Shown in pieces: positions 8,239 to 16,957 of a stretch of 64,000 nucleotides of DNA. A model generated the notes under the pieces. That model did not search any database. It was given only the letters and a program-made list of their open reading frames with translations, and was not told the DNA's origin. The stretch is from Planctomycetota bacterium. Its GTDB lineage: Bacteria; Planctomycetota; Phycisphaerae; SM23-33. Location of the stretch: contig JAKPKY010000113.1 of NCBI GenBank assembly GCA_029553505.1, forward strand, positions 1-64,000, in the 5' to 3' direction. A program made the position numbers and the translations under genes. Within the stretch, counting starts at the first letter, position 1. Each line of letters begins with the position of its first letter.

Positions 8239-8970
8239 CTACCACCTCGCCTCGTGGAACGGGCCCATGCCGTCGTCCTTGGGCTTGGGTTTCGGTAACG
8301 TGCCGATTACCGACTCCGCCAGGCGCAGGTCGCCCGGCGTGGTGATCTTGACGTTCCGCGGGTCGCCCATCACCACGTTGACGGGGTGCCCGAGGCGCTC
8401 GACAAGCTGGGCGTCGTCGGTGGCGTCGGCGACGGGCCCGGCGTAGGCCCGCACGAGCAGCTCGCGCCGGAAAACCTGCGGCGTCTGCGCTTCCCAGAGC
8501 CCCTCGCGCGGAAGCGTCTGGGCGATCACGCCGGCGCCGGAAACCTTCTTGAGCGTTCCGTGCAGCGGATAGGCGAGGATGGCCGCGCCGGTCTTGCCGG
8601 CCTCGGCGAACACCGCGTCGATCCACAACGCCGAGACGCACGGGCGGACGGCGTCGTGGACGGCCACCAGCTCCGCCTCGTCCGAGACCCGCGCCAGGGC
8701 GTTGCGGACGGAATCGGCCCGCGTGGCCCCGCCCGTCACCACCGTCACACCCATGAAACCCAGCGCCCCGCCGAACCGGGCGCGGACCTCCTCCTCGTCG
8801 GCGGCCGAGACGACCAGGAGGGTCTGCACCACGTCGTCGCGCCCGGTGAAGACTTCCAGCGTGCGGAGGAAGACCGGCTGACCGGCAATCCGCTGGAAAA
8901 TCTTGTTCGCCTTGTCGCCGAAGCGTTTGCCCGACCCCGCCGCGGGCACGATGACCGAAACTTTCGCCAT
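8239..8970 (-). CDS. ispD: 2-C-methyl-D-erythritol 4-phosphate cytidylyltransferase
   Basis: IspD joins CTP and methylerythritol 4-phosphate to give CDP-methylerythritol, the third step of the MEP isoprenoid pathway in the cytoplasm. The 243-residue product has the CTP-binding loop PAAGSGKRFGDKANK at residues 9-23, the VTGGATRADSVRNAL segment, the substrate-site motif VHDAVRPCVS near residue 105, and TPQVFRRELL and TDDAQLVERLG in the C-terminal half. The ATG at 8968-8970 was chosen because the conserved N-terminus starts there. The C-terminus carries a short extension (PKPKPKDDGMGPFHEARW) beyond the usual end. It stands alone, divergent from the rnf operon. Confidence 0.92.
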   Translation of the reverse strand: MAKVSVIVPAAGSGKRFGDKANKIFQRIAGQPVFLRTLEVFTGRDDVVQTLLVVSAADEEEVRARFGGALGFMGVTVVTGGATRADSVRNALARVSDEAELVAVHDAVRPCVSALWIDAVFAEAGKTGAAILAYPLHGTLKKVSGAGVIAQTLPREGLWEAQTPQVFRRELLVRAYAGPVADATDDAQLVERLGHPVNVVMGDPRNVKITTPGDLRLAESVIGTLPKPKPKDDGMGPFHEARW

Positions 8971-9103
8971 GTCTTCTCCCTGGGCGCCAGGCCCGCGGCC
9001 ATGATACCGCCCGCCGGCGGGCCCGGCAACTCGCAGGCGGACGCGGGGGCGGACAAACCATCCGTGAAACAAATCACGATGTGAGGAATCCGCCCGCACC
9101 CCC

Positions 9104-9132
9104 TTTACACGGTTGGGGCGGAGGGCTATCAT
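9104..9132 (+). promoter_or_regulatory. Sigma-70-type promoter of the rnf operon
   Basis: TTTACA (9104-9109) and TATCAT (9127-9132) are separated by exactly 17 bases and each matches five of six consensus positions. Transcription would start near 9139, about 40 bases before the first gene of the operon, whose GTG start at 9181 has an AGGAG upstream. Confidence 0.65.
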
Positions 9133-9180
9133 TCGCCTTTTCCGCGCCGCATCCCAGCCGCGGCCGGCAGGAGCGCCCCC

Positions 9181-9474
9181 GTGAGCCGCCCCGAGGAATC
9201 GAGCAAACCCGGATGCCCCGGCAGTTGCCCCGCCTGCCCCGCAGGCAAGGAAGACGCCCCCCCGTGCAGGGAGGGGCTGACCGGTTGGCGGCTGGCGGCG
9301 ATGGCCGGCCTGGCGTTCCTCCTGCCGCTGGCGCTGGCGGGGATCGGCGCGGTCCTCGGCGGAAGCGACGAGATCCGCCAACTCGCCGGCGCGGCGATCG
9401 GGCTGGCCGCAGGCGTGGCGATTGCCGTGATCGGCGCCCGCTGGGTCCGACGGGCAGCGAAGGAGAATCCATGA
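9181..9474 (+). CDS. Small Cys-containing membrane protein leading the rnf operon (RseC-like)
   Basis: A 97-residue protein with a GTG start. Residues 1-35 are polar with Cys12, Cys16, Cys19 and Cys29; two membrane helices follow (about 38-60 and 66-88) and the end is basic. This Cys-rich N-terminus plus two helices recalls a shortened RseC/MucC protein, a family encoded next to Rnf genes in Bacteroidetes and proteobacteria and tied to reduction of SoxR or of the complex itself. The similarity is architectural, so the family call is uncertain. It overlaps rnfC by ATGA, so it is translated with the complex. Confidence 0.6.
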   Translation: MSRPEESSKPGCPGSCPACPAGKEDAPPCREGLTGWRLAAMAGLAFLLPLALAGIGAVLGGSDEIRQLAGAAIGLAAGVAIAVIGARWVRRAAKENP

Positions 9475-10826
9475 GTGCGATGACCGATACCCTCCCGGGC
9501 AGCGGGACGTTTGCCCGGGGCGTCCACCCCCCCGAGCGCAAGGGCCTGTCCGGCCCGAAGGCGATCGAGGTCCTGCCCACCCCCAAGCAGGTGGCCATTC
9601 CGCTGCTCCAGCACACCGGCGCGCCCTGCGAACCGGCGGTCAAGCCGCGCGACGCCGTCGCGCTGGGGCAGGTCATCGGCACGTCGCAGGCGTTCATCTC
9701 CGCGCCGGTCCACGCGTCGGTGGCGGGCGTGGCGCAGATGGGCTCGGTGGCCACCCTGCCCAACGGGCGGCACGTCAAGACCGTGCCCATCAAGGCCGAG
9801 GGCGAGCAGCTCGAAGGCGAGGCCCTGCTGGCCGACGTGTTCGGCGGCGACTGGCCCACCCAGGGCCTGCACACGCATGAGCCCAAGGCCATCGCCCAGG
9901 CCGTCCGCGACGCGGGCATCGTGGGCCTCGGCGGCGCGGCGTTTCCCACCAGCGTGAAGTTCGCCCGCAATGAAGCCAAGCCCGTGGACGTTCTGCTGGT
10001 CAACGGCTGCGAGTGCGAGCCGTACCTGACGGCGGACTATCGCCTGATGATGGAATACCCCGCGCCGATCGTCACAGGCGCGTTGCTGGCGGCGCACGCG
10101 GCCGGGGCCAAGCGCGTCGTCATCGCCATCGAGGACAACAAGCGCGACGCGGCGGAGAAGGTTCGCGCCGCGGCCGGCGGAACCCACGTCGAGGTCGCGG
10201 TGCTGCACACCAAGTACCCGATGGGCGGCGAGAGGCAGACGATCCTGGCGGCGCTGAAGCGCGAGGTTCCCACCGGCGGGCTTCCGCTGGACGTGGGCGT
10301 GGTGGTGATCAACGTGGGCACGGCGGCCGCGGTCGCCCGGGCGGTCCTGCGGGGCAAGCCCCTGACGCACCGCGTCGTCTCCGTCACCGGGGCGGGCGTG
10401 CGCGAGCCGAAGAACCTGCTCGTGCCCGTCGGCGTCAGCTACGGGGAACTGATCGACTTCTGCGGCGGGCTGACCGACGACGCGGCGCGGATCGTCGCCG
10501 GCGGGCCGATGATGGGCTTCACCCTCGCCGACCTGTCCACGCCCGTGACCAAGGGAACCAGCGGCGTGACCGTCCTGACCCGCGACGACGTCCGCCGCGC
10601 CGAGCAGACCAACTGCGTCCGCTGCGGGCGCTGCGTGGACGTCTGCCCGCTGCGCCTGGTTCCCACCAAGATGGCGATGGCCGCCAAGTTCCGCGACTGG
10701 GAACTGGCGAAACGATATCACCTCCAGGCGTGCTGCGAGTGCGGCTGCTGCGGGTACGCCTGCCCCGCGAGCATCCCCCTGGTGCAGTTGATCCGCCTGG
10801 GCAAGGCCCAGATTCCCAAGGAATAA
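9471..10826 (+). CDS. rnfC: Rnf complex subunit C (NADH-side, Fe-S)
   Basis: RnfC is the peripheral subunit where NADH meets the membrane-bound ferredoxin:NAD+ oxidoreductase. The 451-residue sequence has the biotin-lipoyl-like N-terminal region, the glycine-rich nucleotide/FMN-site motif GLGGAAFPTSVKF near residue 154, the VNGCECEPYLTADY motif near residue 182, an SLBB-like part, and two [4Fe-4S] motifs, CVRCGRCVDVCP near residue 382 and CCECGCCGYACP near residue 421. The ATG at 9471 overlaps the previous stop. Length is like that of clostridial RnfC, without the long C-terminal tail of enterobacterial RsxC. Confidence 0.95.
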   Translation: MSAMTDTLPGSGTFARGVHPPERKGLSGPKAIEVLPTPKQVAIPLLQHTGAPCEPAVKPRDAVALGQVIGTSQAFISAPVHASVAGVAQMGSVATLPNGRHVKTVPIKAEGEQLEGEALLADVFGGDWPTQGLHTHEPKAIAQAVRDAGIVGLGGAAFPTSVKFARNEAKPVDVLLVNGCECEPYLTADYRLMMEYPAPIVTGALLAAHAAGAKRVVIAIEDNKRDAAEKVRAAAGGTHVEVAVLHTKYPMGGERQTILAALKREVPTGGLPLDVGVVVINVGTAAAVARAVLRGKPLTHRVVSVTGAGVREPKNLLVPVGVSYGELIDFCGGLTDDAARIVAGGPMMGFTLADLSTPVTKGTSGVTVLTRDDVRRAEQTNCVRCGRCVDVCPLRLVPTKMAMAAKFRDWELAKRYHLQACCECGCCGYACPASIPLVQLIRLGKAQIPKE

Positions 10827-10830
10827 GACG

Positions 10831-10864
10831 CGAACTTCGAACTCCGACCTACGAACTTCGAACT
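10831..10864. repeat. Direct repeat between rnfC and rnfD
   Basis: Two identical 13-base copies of CGAACTTCGAACT occur at 10831-10843 and 10852-10864 with eight bases between them. The motif is itself partly palindromic (TTCGAA). It occupies nearly the whole rnfC-rnfD spacer and leaves only a weak ribosome binding site for rnfD. Confidence 0.7.
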
Positions 10865-10874
10865 GGACCACGAT

Positions 10875-11939
10875 ATGGCAGAGAACACGGAACACGCTGC
10901 GGAAACAACGGGGGAACTCGAGGTCGCGCCGGGCCCGCACCTGGCCAGCCGGGCGCTGACCACGCGGCGGATGATGCTCGACGTGCTGATCGCCCTGCTG
11001 CCGGCGACGGCCGTGGCGATCTGGGTCTTCCAGTGGTACGCCGCCGCGCAGATCGCCGTCTGCGTGGCCAGTTGCGTGGCGACCGAGTGGCTGCTGATGA
11101 CGCTCTGGTGGCGCAAGGGCGTGACGGTCAAGGATTGCTCGGCCGTCGTGACGGGCCTGATCCTGGCGTTCTCGATTCCCGCGGCCTGCCCGTGGTGGGT
11201 CAGCGTCATCGCCTCGTTCGTGGCCATCGCCCTGGGCAAGGTGGTCTTCGGGGGCGTGGGAATGAACATCTTCAACCCCGCGATGGTCGGGCGGGCGTTC
11301 GTGATGGTGTCGTTCGCGGGCTTCCTGGCCGCGGGCGGATACGTGGCCCGGACGGCCGGCGTGGTCGGCGAGGTGGGCAACGTCACGCAGACGGTGCCCT
11401 GGCTGTTCACCCGGCACATCCCCGACGCGATGTCGCAGGCGACGCCCATGACGGCGGCCTTCAAGGCCGGAAAGGGCTTCGACCTGATGGCGTTGTTCCT
11501 GGGCAACACCAACGGCTCGATGGGCGAGACCAGCGCCCTGGCGTGCCTGATCGGCGGGCTGTACCTGTGCCTGCGCCGGACGGCCGCCTGGCAGATCCCC
11601 CTCGGCGCGATCGTCGGACTGGGCGTGCTGGCCGGCATCGACAACCTCGTGAACCCCGCGGCCGAATGGACCGCGCTGCACCACCTGCTCGGCGGGGCGT
11701 TCCTGCTGGGCGCGTTCTTCATCGTCACCGACCCGGTCTCCAGCCCGCTGACGCCGTGGGGGCGGTTCCTCTACGGCGTGCTGTTCGGCGTGCTGGTGAT
11801 GCTGGTCCGCCTGCTGACCAACTACCCCGAGGGCGTGATGTTCAGCGTGCTGCTGGTCAACGCGATCGCGCCGCTGCTGAACCGCTGGACGATCCCGCGC
11901 CCCGTGGGCGGGCCCGTGCCGGTGCGGGTGAAAAAGTAA
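10875..11939 (+). CDS. rnfD: Rnf complex subunit D (covalent FMN)
   Basis: RnfD is a membrane subunit that carries a covalently bound FMN. The 354-residue protein has about nine to ten membrane helices, the conserved GGVGMNIFNPAMVGRAF loop near residue 127, and LLGGAFLLGAFFIVTDPVSSP near residue 275 (shown in part). The expected flavinylation motif reads DAMSQATPM, with the acceptor threonine at about residue 190; most relatives have Ser or Gly where Gln stands here. The N-terminal 20 residues are polar and acidic. It is the second rnf gene, 48 bases after rnfC. Confidence 0.94.
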   Translation: MAENTEHAAETTGELEVAPGPHLASRALTTRRMMLDVLIALLPATAVAIWVFQWYAAAQIAVCVASCVATEWLLMTLWWRKGVTVKDCSAVVTGLILAFSIPAACPWWVSVIASFVAIALGKVVFGGVGMNIFNPAMVGRAFVMVSFAGFLAAGGYVARTAGVVGEVGNVTQTVPWLFTRHIPDAMSQATPMTAAFKAGKGFDLMALFLGNTNGSMGETSALACLIGGLYLCLRRTAAWQIPLGAIVGLGVLAGIDNLVNPAAEWTALHHLLGGAFLLGAFFIVTDPVSSPLTPWGRFLYGVLFGVLVMLVRLLTNYPEGVMFSVLLVNAIAPLLNRWTIPRPVGGPVPVRVKK

Positions 11940-11982
11940 ACTCGTTTCCGAGACCCGAAGGACATTCAACAGGTTCACGCAC

Positions 11983-12627
11983 ATGAAAAACAGTTCCCTG
12001 GGACAGGCGTGGCTGGTTCTGCTGCTGTCGCTGGCGTTCGGGGCGGCGCTGGCGGGCGTGCAGGTCGGCTGGGGGCCGATCATCGAGCAGAACAAGCGAA
12101 ACAAGACCTACGACCAGATTCCCCGCCTGGTGCACGACGTCGAGGCGGTCGATCTCACCGGAAAGCCCGCGAAGCTCTCGGGCGTCAAGGAGGCCACCGA
12201 GGAAGTGCCTTACGACGACGGAAAATCCGTCGCCTTCAAGGTGTTCTGGCAGGGCAAGGACCCCGCCGGAAAGGTTCACCTCGGATGGGTCATCAAGGGC
12301 AAGGGCAACGGGTACGCCGACGTGATCGAGGTGCTCATCGGCCTGGACCGCAAGGCCGAGCGCATCACCGGCTTGACCGTGCTGTTCAACAACGAGACGC
12401 CGGGCCTGGGCAACAAGATCACCACCGAAAAGTTCCAGGACCAGTTCCGCGGTCTGGACGCGGCGAAGCCGGTCGGATACGAGAAATCCGCCCCCGCGCC
12501 GGGTTCCAACCGCATCCAGGCCATCAGCGGCGCGACGATCTCCTCCGAGAGCGTCTGCAACATCGTCAACCAGGCCGTCGCGGGCTTCCGGGCCCAGCTT
12601 CCGGCGCTGAACCAGAAGGACCACTGA
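11983..12627 (+). CDS. rnfG: Rnf complex subunit G (covalent FMN)
   Basis: RnfG is a single-helix membrane protein with a periplasmic FMN-binding domain. The 214-residue product has an N-terminal membrane anchor (about residues 9-29), the NETPGLGNKITTEKF segment near residue 137 and the flavinylation motif ISGATISSES with the acceptor threonine at residue 185. FMN is attached there by ApbE, whose gene lies 3 kb downstream. The start ATG follows a 43-base spacer after rnfD. Confidence 0.94.
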   Translation: MKNSSLGQAWLVLLLSLAFGAALAGVQVGWGPIIEQNKRNKTYDQIPRLVHDVEAVDLTGKPAKLSGVKEATEEVPYDDGKSVAFKVFWQGKDPAGKVHLGWVIKGKGNGYADVIEVLIGLDRKAERITGLTVLFNNETPGLGNKITTEKFQDQFRGLDAAKPVGYEKSAPAPGSNRIQAISGATISSESVCNIVNQAVAGFRAQLPALNQKDH

Positions 12628-12629
12628 CC

Positions 12630-13277
12630 ATGGCGAAAGACGGACCGACCCCCCTGGAGCGGTTCCTGCGGGGCATCATCCCGGAGAACCCGGTGTTCCG
12701 ACAGGTGCTGGGCACCTGCCCGACGCTCGCGATCACCGGCACCGTGCGGCAGGCGATCACCATGAGCGCCGCCGTGATGTTCGTGCTGATCTGCGCGAAC
12801 CTCATCACCAGTCTGATCCGCAACCTGCTCAAGCCGCATCTGCGGATCCTGGTGTTCACGCTGACCATCGCCGCGTTCGTGACGATCGCCGACAAGTTCC
12901 TCGCGGCGTTCGTTCCGGACATGAGCGAGAAGCTCGGGCCGTACATCCCGCTGATCATCGTCAACTGCATCATCATCTGCCGGTGCGAGGTGTGCGCCAG
13001 CAAGCAGGGGCTGGCGGCGTCGGCCGCCGACGCGGTCGGGCAGGGACTGGGCAACACGCTGGCGCTGGTGGCGATGGCCACCGTGCGCGAGCTGCTGGGC
13101 AGCGGGTCGTGGTTCGACATTCCGCTGTTCTGGAAGGAAGGGACGGCCGGCGAGCAGTTCCGCTGGTCGATCATGAACCAGCCCCCGGGGGCGTTCCTCA
13201 CGTTCGGCCTGCTGCTGGGCGCGGTCGTCTGGATCGACCAGCTCCACCAGAAGCGCGCCGCGGCGGCCAAGAGGTGA
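12630..13277 (+). CDS. rnfE: Rnf complex subunit E
   Basis: RnfE is one of two homologous six-helix membrane subunits (with RnfA) that form the core of the complex and carry the conserved cysteines holding an intramembrane iron-sulfur centre. This 215-residue protein has the family motifs [16 protein letters not shown] at the start of the first helix, [20 protein letters not shown] near residue 107 and the GLGNTLALV segment. The reading frame begins two bases after the rnfG stop. Cys31 and Cys115 are the expected cluster ligands. Confidence 0.94.
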   Translation: MAKDGPTPLERFLRGIIPENPVFRQVLGTCPTLAITGTVRQAITMSAAVMFVLICANLITSLIRNLLKPHLRILVFTLTIAAFVTIADKFLAAFVPDMSEKLGPYIPLIIVNCIIICRCEVCASKQGLAASAADAVGQGLGNTLALVAMATVRELLGSGSWFDIPLFWKEGTAGEQFRWSIMNQPPGAFLTFGLLLGAVVWIDQLHQKRAAAAKR

Positions 13278-13281
13278 CCGA

Positions 13282-14097
13282 ATGGAATACCTGAGCCAAA
13301 TCGTCCTGATCGCGATCGGCGCGGCGCTGATCAACAACTTCGTGCTGCATTACTTCGTGGGCATCTGCCCGTTCATCGGCGTGTCGCGCCGGGTGGACAT
13401 GGCCTTCGGAATGGGCGCCGCGGTGACGTTCGTCATCTCCATCGCCGCGATGCTCAGCTGGGTGCTGACGTACTACGTGCTCCAGCCCGGCGCGCCGCTG
13501 GCGAAATGGATCGCGGGCCTGTTCCTGCCCGCCGAGACCGCCGCCCAGGTGGACCTGAGCGTCCTGACCTACATCGTCTACATCTTCGTGATCGCCTCCA
13601 GCGTGCAGTTCGTCGAGATGTACCTGCGGAAGTTCCTGCCCGCGCTCTACAAGAGCTTCGGCGTGTTCCTCCCGCTGATCACCACGAACTGCGCGATCCT
13701 CTTCGCCTGCCTGTACGTCATGAAGATGGTCGTGGGCGTCGAGCCCGCCGAGCAGTGGGGGCTCGTGCCCTCGCTGACGCTGGCGTTCTTCGCGGGCATC
13801 GGGTTCACGCTGGCGATCGTGATCATGGCCGGCATCCGCGAGGAACTGGACCACTGCGACGTCCCGGCGCCCCTGCGGGGACCGGGCATCACGCTGATCG
13901 TCTCGGGCATCCTGGCGCTGGCGTTCCTGGCGTTCACGGGGATGGACCGCAAGCTGGAGAAGATGTTCCAGGGCGACCCGCCCGCCGCAACGGCTGCACA
14001 GGCCCCGCAGGCAACCACCGCCGCCAGCCCGGCCTGGAAGGCGCCCGCGCCGGCGACGCAGGGCGAATCGCCCGACACCACCACGCAACGGCAATGA
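13282..14097 (+). CDS. rnfA: Rnf complex subunit A with Ala/Pro/Thr-rich tail
   Basis: RnfA pairs with RnfE in the membrane core. Residues 1-225 carry six helices with the conserved segments [20 protein letters not shown] and [16 protein letters not shown], whose cysteines are the expected cluster ligands. Normal RnfA proteins end at about residue 190-205. Here another 45 residues follow, rich in Ala, Pro, Thr and Gln and without predicted structure. A loop between helices 2 and 3 is also longer than usual. The gene begins four bases after rnfE and 13 bases before rnfB. Confidence 0.93.
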   Translation: MEYLSQIVLIAIGAALINNFVLHYFVGICPFIGVSRRVDMAFGMGAAVTFVISIAAMLSWVLTYYVLQPGAPLAKWIAGLFLPAETAAQVDLSVLTYIVYIFVIASSVQFVEMYLRKFLPALYKSFGVFLPLITTNCAILFACLYVMKMVVGVEPAEQWGLVPSLTLAFFAGIGFTLAIVIMAGIREELDHCDVPAPLRGPGITLIVSGILALAFLAFTGMDRKLEKMFQGDPPAATAAQAPQATTAASPAWKAPAPATQGESPDTTTQRQ

Positions 14098-14110
14098 GTG
14101 AGAGGACGTC

Positions 14111-15028
14111 ATGACCACACTGATCCTGATCCTGGCCGCCGGAACCATGCTGCTGCTGGCGGTCGTGATGGCGCTGGTCCTGGGTTGGGCCAACCGGGCG
14201 TTCCACGTCGAGGTCAACCCGCTCGTGGAAAAGGCGCTGGCCCTGCTTCCGGGCGCCAACTGCGGCGGATGCGGGTTCGTCGGATGCGGCGAATACGCCG
14301 AGGCCGTCGTCCACGGAAAAGCGGCGCCGGACAAGTGCCCCGTCGGCGGAGAGACCTGCGCCCAGGAGCTGGCGGCCCTGCTGGGCATCGACCTGAAGCC
14401 CACGTTCCCTTACCGCCCCGTCGTCCACTGCGGCGCGACCTACGCCGACCGCCTCGGACGGACGCCCTATCGCGGGCGGAAAACCTGCGCCAGCGCCAAT
14501 CTCGTCGCGGGCGTGCAGGGGTGCACGTACGGCTGCCTGGGGTTCGGCGACTGCCGCACCGCCTGCCGGTTCGACGCACTGGAGATCCGCGACGGGCTGG
14601 CCGTCGTTGATTATGAAAAATGCACCGGCTGCGGCGCCTGCGCCAAGGTCTGCCCCCGCAACCTCATCACGATGGTCCCCTTCAAGGCCGACCGCATGTA
14701 CGTCGTCGCCTGCAGCAACCAGGACTTCGGGAAGGACGTCAAGGCCGTCTGCAACGTCGGATGCATCGGATGCAAGGCCTGCATGAGGCTCGCGCCGGAA
14801 CTGTTCAACGTCACCGACAACATCGCGCGGATCGACTACGACAAGTACGACCCCGAGAAGATGGAGCAGGTCGTGCTCGCGCTCCAGAAGTGCCCCACCA
14901 AGCGAATCGTCCCGATGGGCAAGCCCTCGCCCAAGGACCTGGAGGCCGTCAAGGACGAGCACCTGCCCAAGCACCCCATCCAGGCCGACTTCAAGACCAC
15001 CGTTGACAAGACGGAGTGGAAGGGATAG
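14111..15028 (+). CDS. rnfB: Rnf complex subunit B (ferredoxin-side, Fe-S)
   Basis: RnfB takes electrons from reduced ferredoxin. The 305-residue protein has an N-terminal membrane helix (residues 4-26), the four-Cys Fe-S domain CGGCGFVGC near residue 50 with DKCPVGG at 76, then a ferredoxin-like region with GCTYGCLGFGDCRTACRF near residue 138, CTGCGACAKVCP near residue 171 and CIGCKACMRLAP near residue 217. This makes one 4Fe-4S domain plus two further cluster sites. The C-terminal 40 residues are charged. It is the last gene of the C-D-G-E-A-B operon, the order also seen in acetogens. Confidence 0.94.
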   Translation: MTTLILILAAGTMLLLAVVMALVLGWANRAFHVEVNPLVEKALALLPGANCGGCGFVGCGEYAEAVVHGKAAPDKCPVGGETCAQELAALLGIDLKPTFPYRPVVHCGATYADRLGRTPYRGRKTCASANLVAGVQGCTYGCLGFGDCRTACRFDALEIRDGLAVVDYEKCTGCGACAKVCPRNLITMVPFKADRMYVVACSNQDFGKDVKAVCNVGCIGCKACMRLAPELFNVTDNIARIDYDKYDPEKMEQVVLALQKCPTKRIVPMGKPSPKDLEAVKDEHLPKHPIQADFKTTVDKTEWKG

Positions 15029-15039
15029 GCCAAAAGGGC

Positions 15040-15058
15040 AAAGGCCGAAGGGCGAAGG
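15040..15058. repeat. Short dispersed repeat (family H)
   Basis: A 19-base A/G-rich word here is found again in exact reverse complement at 17830-17848, downstream of queC. Both copies sit just past the 3' end of a + strand gene. Confidence 0.7.
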
Positions 15059-15060
15059 GG

Positions 15061-15096
15061 AAAGGGAAACCGTTTCGTCGGAGCTGGTTTCCCTTT
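15061..15096. terminator. Convergent terminator after rnfB
   Basis: A perfect 11-bp stem, AAAGGGAAACC (15061-15071) and GGTTTCCCTTT (15086-15096), with a 14-base loop lies between the rnfB stop and the stop of the opposing membrane protein gene; the last base of the stem is the first of that stop codon. There is no long T-run. Confidence 0.6.
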
Positions 15097-15482
15097 CAAC
15101 GTTCTTCCCATTTCCGCTCGATGGCCCGTCGGCGGCGCGCGGAGAGGTGGGCGAACAGCCCCGCCGCCGCGGCGCAGAAGCCGATCGTCCCGCCCGCCAG
15201 CGCCGCGAGGGTTGGTTCCGGCAGCGGTTGTTTGCGAAGGAAGGTCAGGGCGGCGATCATTCCGAATCCGGCCGCCGCCCCCAGCCCCGCGCCGCGCAGC
15301 ACGCCCCCGCGCACCGTTTTGGCGCTGCCGCCGAACGGAATCACCCCACAGACCGCCAGCACGAACGCCCCAACCGGCTGGCCCAGGTACAGCGTGGGAA
15401 AGTACCCCGCCGCGAAGAACCCCGCCGCCGACCACAAGGCGACGCTCACCCGCCATCCGGTGCTGCGCTTCCCGCGAGGCAT
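15096..15482 (-). CDS. Small multi-helix membrane protein downstream of apbE
   Basis: A 128-residue protein with three or four hydrophobic stretches (about 12-30, 34-50, 60-84 and 88-112) and a strongly basic C-terminus (ARRRRAIERKWEER). I do not recognise a family. Its ATG lies two bases beyond the apbE stop, so it is almost certainly co-transcribed and translationally linked with apbE. A role in flavinylation or in assembly or stability of the Rnf complex is inferred from this position only. Confidence 0.6.
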   Translation of the reverse strand: MPRGKRSTGWRVSVALWSAAGFFAAGYFPTLYLGQPVGAFVLAVCGVIPFGGSAKTVRGGVLRGAGLGAAAGFGMIAALTFLRKQPLPEPTLAALAGGTIGFCAAAAGLFAHLSARRRRAIERKWEER

Positions 15483-15484
15483 CG

Positions 15485-16582
15485 TCACCTGCCCCCCGCC
15501 GGCAGGCGGGATGGCGCGCCGTGCCATTGCACCCCGGCGGGTGGTTCGACCAGCAGTCCGCGCAGGCCCACCGTCGCGTGGATGGTGTAGTGGTCTGACG
15601 TTCCAGCGACGATCATCGCCTCGACGCCCGCGCCCCGGGGCAGCAGCGCCAGTCCCTCGGGGCCCAACACGCTCAGGGCGGTCGCCCAGCCGTCGGCGAG
15701 CGTTGCCGTCGGCGCGACGACCGTCACGGAGGGGGCGGCGTCGGCGGGCAGGCCCGTGCGCGGGTCGAGGATGTGGCTGTAGCGCTTGCCCGCGATTTCG
15801 GTGAAGCGTTCGTAGTTTCCGCTGGTGCACACCGCGCCGTCGGAAATCGCCAGCAGCGTCAGCGGCGCGTCCGTCTCCGGGCGGAAGGGGTTCCGCACCG
15901 CGACATGCCACGCGCCGCCGTCGCGCCGCCGCCCGAAGCAGCGGATGTCGCCCCCCACGTCCACCAGCCCGCCCAGGCACCCCGCCCGGCGAAGCGCCTC
16001 AGCGGCGCGGTCGATGCCGTATCCCTTGGCGATGCCCCCGAGGTCCACCGCGGCCGTCGCCTTGCGCTTGACCGCCCCGCCGTCGCGCAGCTCCATGTCG
16101 GGCCAGCGCGATTCATCCCTCGCCGCAGCCAGGCGCTCCGCCGTCGGCGGCGCGCCGTCCTGCCCCGCCTGCATCCACAGCAGGATCAGCGGGCGGATCG
16201 TCACGTCGAACGCCCCGTCGCTCTGTTCCCACAGGCGGCGCGAGGCGCGAAGCACCTCGACGGTCTGCGGGGCCAGTTCCACGAGTTGTCCCGCGGGCGC
16301 GGCGTTGAATTTCGAGACGTCGGAGAGCTCGATCCGCCGGCTCATCTGGAGCTCGACGTTGCGCAGCTCGTTTTCGGCGGCCTGGAGCGCCTCGTCGGCC
16401 TCCTCGTCGCGGTCCGCCTCCACGACGGCCAGCAGGTGCGTCCGCGTGCCCATGACGGCCTCGGGGCGGCTCTCGCGGACGATCAGCAGCGCGTCGCGCC
16501 CGCGGCTCATCCACAGCCCCGTCGCCGCCAGCGCCGCCACCACCGCCACCACGCCGACGCCGAGAATCCGCTTTGCGTTCAT
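15485..16582 (-). CDS. apbE: FAD:protein FMN transferase ApbE
   Basis: ApbE moves FMN from FAD to a threonine of target proteins on the outer face of the cytoplasmic membrane; RnfD and RnfG, encoded next door, are classic targets. The 365-residue protein has an N-terminal membrane anchor (residues 7-25), the [10 protein letters not shown] segment, [13 protein letters not shown], the FAD-binding motif [16 protein letters not shown] near residue 198, [10 protein letters not shown] near residue 228, the [13 protein letters not shown] motif near residue 289 with the conserved Asp, and [15 protein letters not shown], where family members usually have ADALATAL. It is convergent with rnf but adjacent to it. 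Confidence 0.93.
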   Translation of the reverse strand: MNAKRILGVGVVAVVAALAATGLWMSRGRDALLIVRESRPEAVMGTRTHLLAVVEADRDEEADEALQAAENELRNVELQMSRRIELSDVSKFNAAPAGQLVELAPQTVEVLRASRRLWEQSDGAFDVTIRPLILLWMQAGQDGAPPTAERLAAARDESRWPDMELRDGGAVKRKATAAVDLGGIAKGYGIDRAAEALRRAGCLGGLVDVGGDIRCFGRRRDGGAWHVAVRNPFRPETDAPLTLLAISDGAVCTSGNYERFTEIAGKRYSHILDPRTGLPADAAPSVTVVAPTATLADGWATALSVLGPEGLALLPRGAGVEAMIVAGTSDHYTIHATVGLRGLLVEPPAGVQWHGAPSRLPAGGR

Positions 16583-16603
16583 GCGGCACCTGTCTCCCGC
16601 CGG

Positions 16604-16957
16604 TCAGCGCCCGCCGGGGTATTCCGCGACGATGATCGAGTGCATTCCGCCACGCGGGGTGAACCGCCCCGTCACGGTCATCCGGCGCGGGCGCAACACG
16701 CCCACCAGGTCGTCCAGGATGCGGTTGACCACGTCCTCGTAGAATACGCCGACGTTGCGGAAGCCCTGAAGATAGAACTTGAGGCTCTTGAGCTCGACGC
16801 ACAGGCGGTCGGCGACGTATTCGATCTCGAGGGTCCCGAAGTCCGGCTGGGCGGTCTTCGGGCAGACGCTGGTGAACTCCGGCGCGACGTGGCGGATGAC
16901 GTAGTCACGCCCGGGGTGCGGGTTGTCGAACGTTTCGAGAAGTTTCTTGTCGGCCAT
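16604..16957 (-). CDS. queF: NADPH-dependent 7-cyano-7-deazaguanine reductase QueF (short type)
   Basis: QueF reduces preQ0 to preQ1 with NADPH in queuosine biosynthesis. The 117-residue protein is of the short, unimodular type as in Bacillus. It has the catalytic [11 protein letters not shown] motif with Cys32 and Asp39, and the NADPH-site ELKSLKFYL segment near residue 55, followed by FRN. The usual FHE motif appears as FYED. The start at 16957 is the ATG directly preceding the conserved core. It is head to head with queC, 90 bases apart. Confidence 0.93.
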   Translation of the reverse strand: MADKKLLETFDNPHPGRDYVIRHVAPEFTSVCPKTAQPDFGTLEIEYVADRLCVELKSLKFYLQGFRNVGVFYEDVVNRILDDLVGVLRPRRMTVTGRFTPRGGMHSIIVAEYPGGR

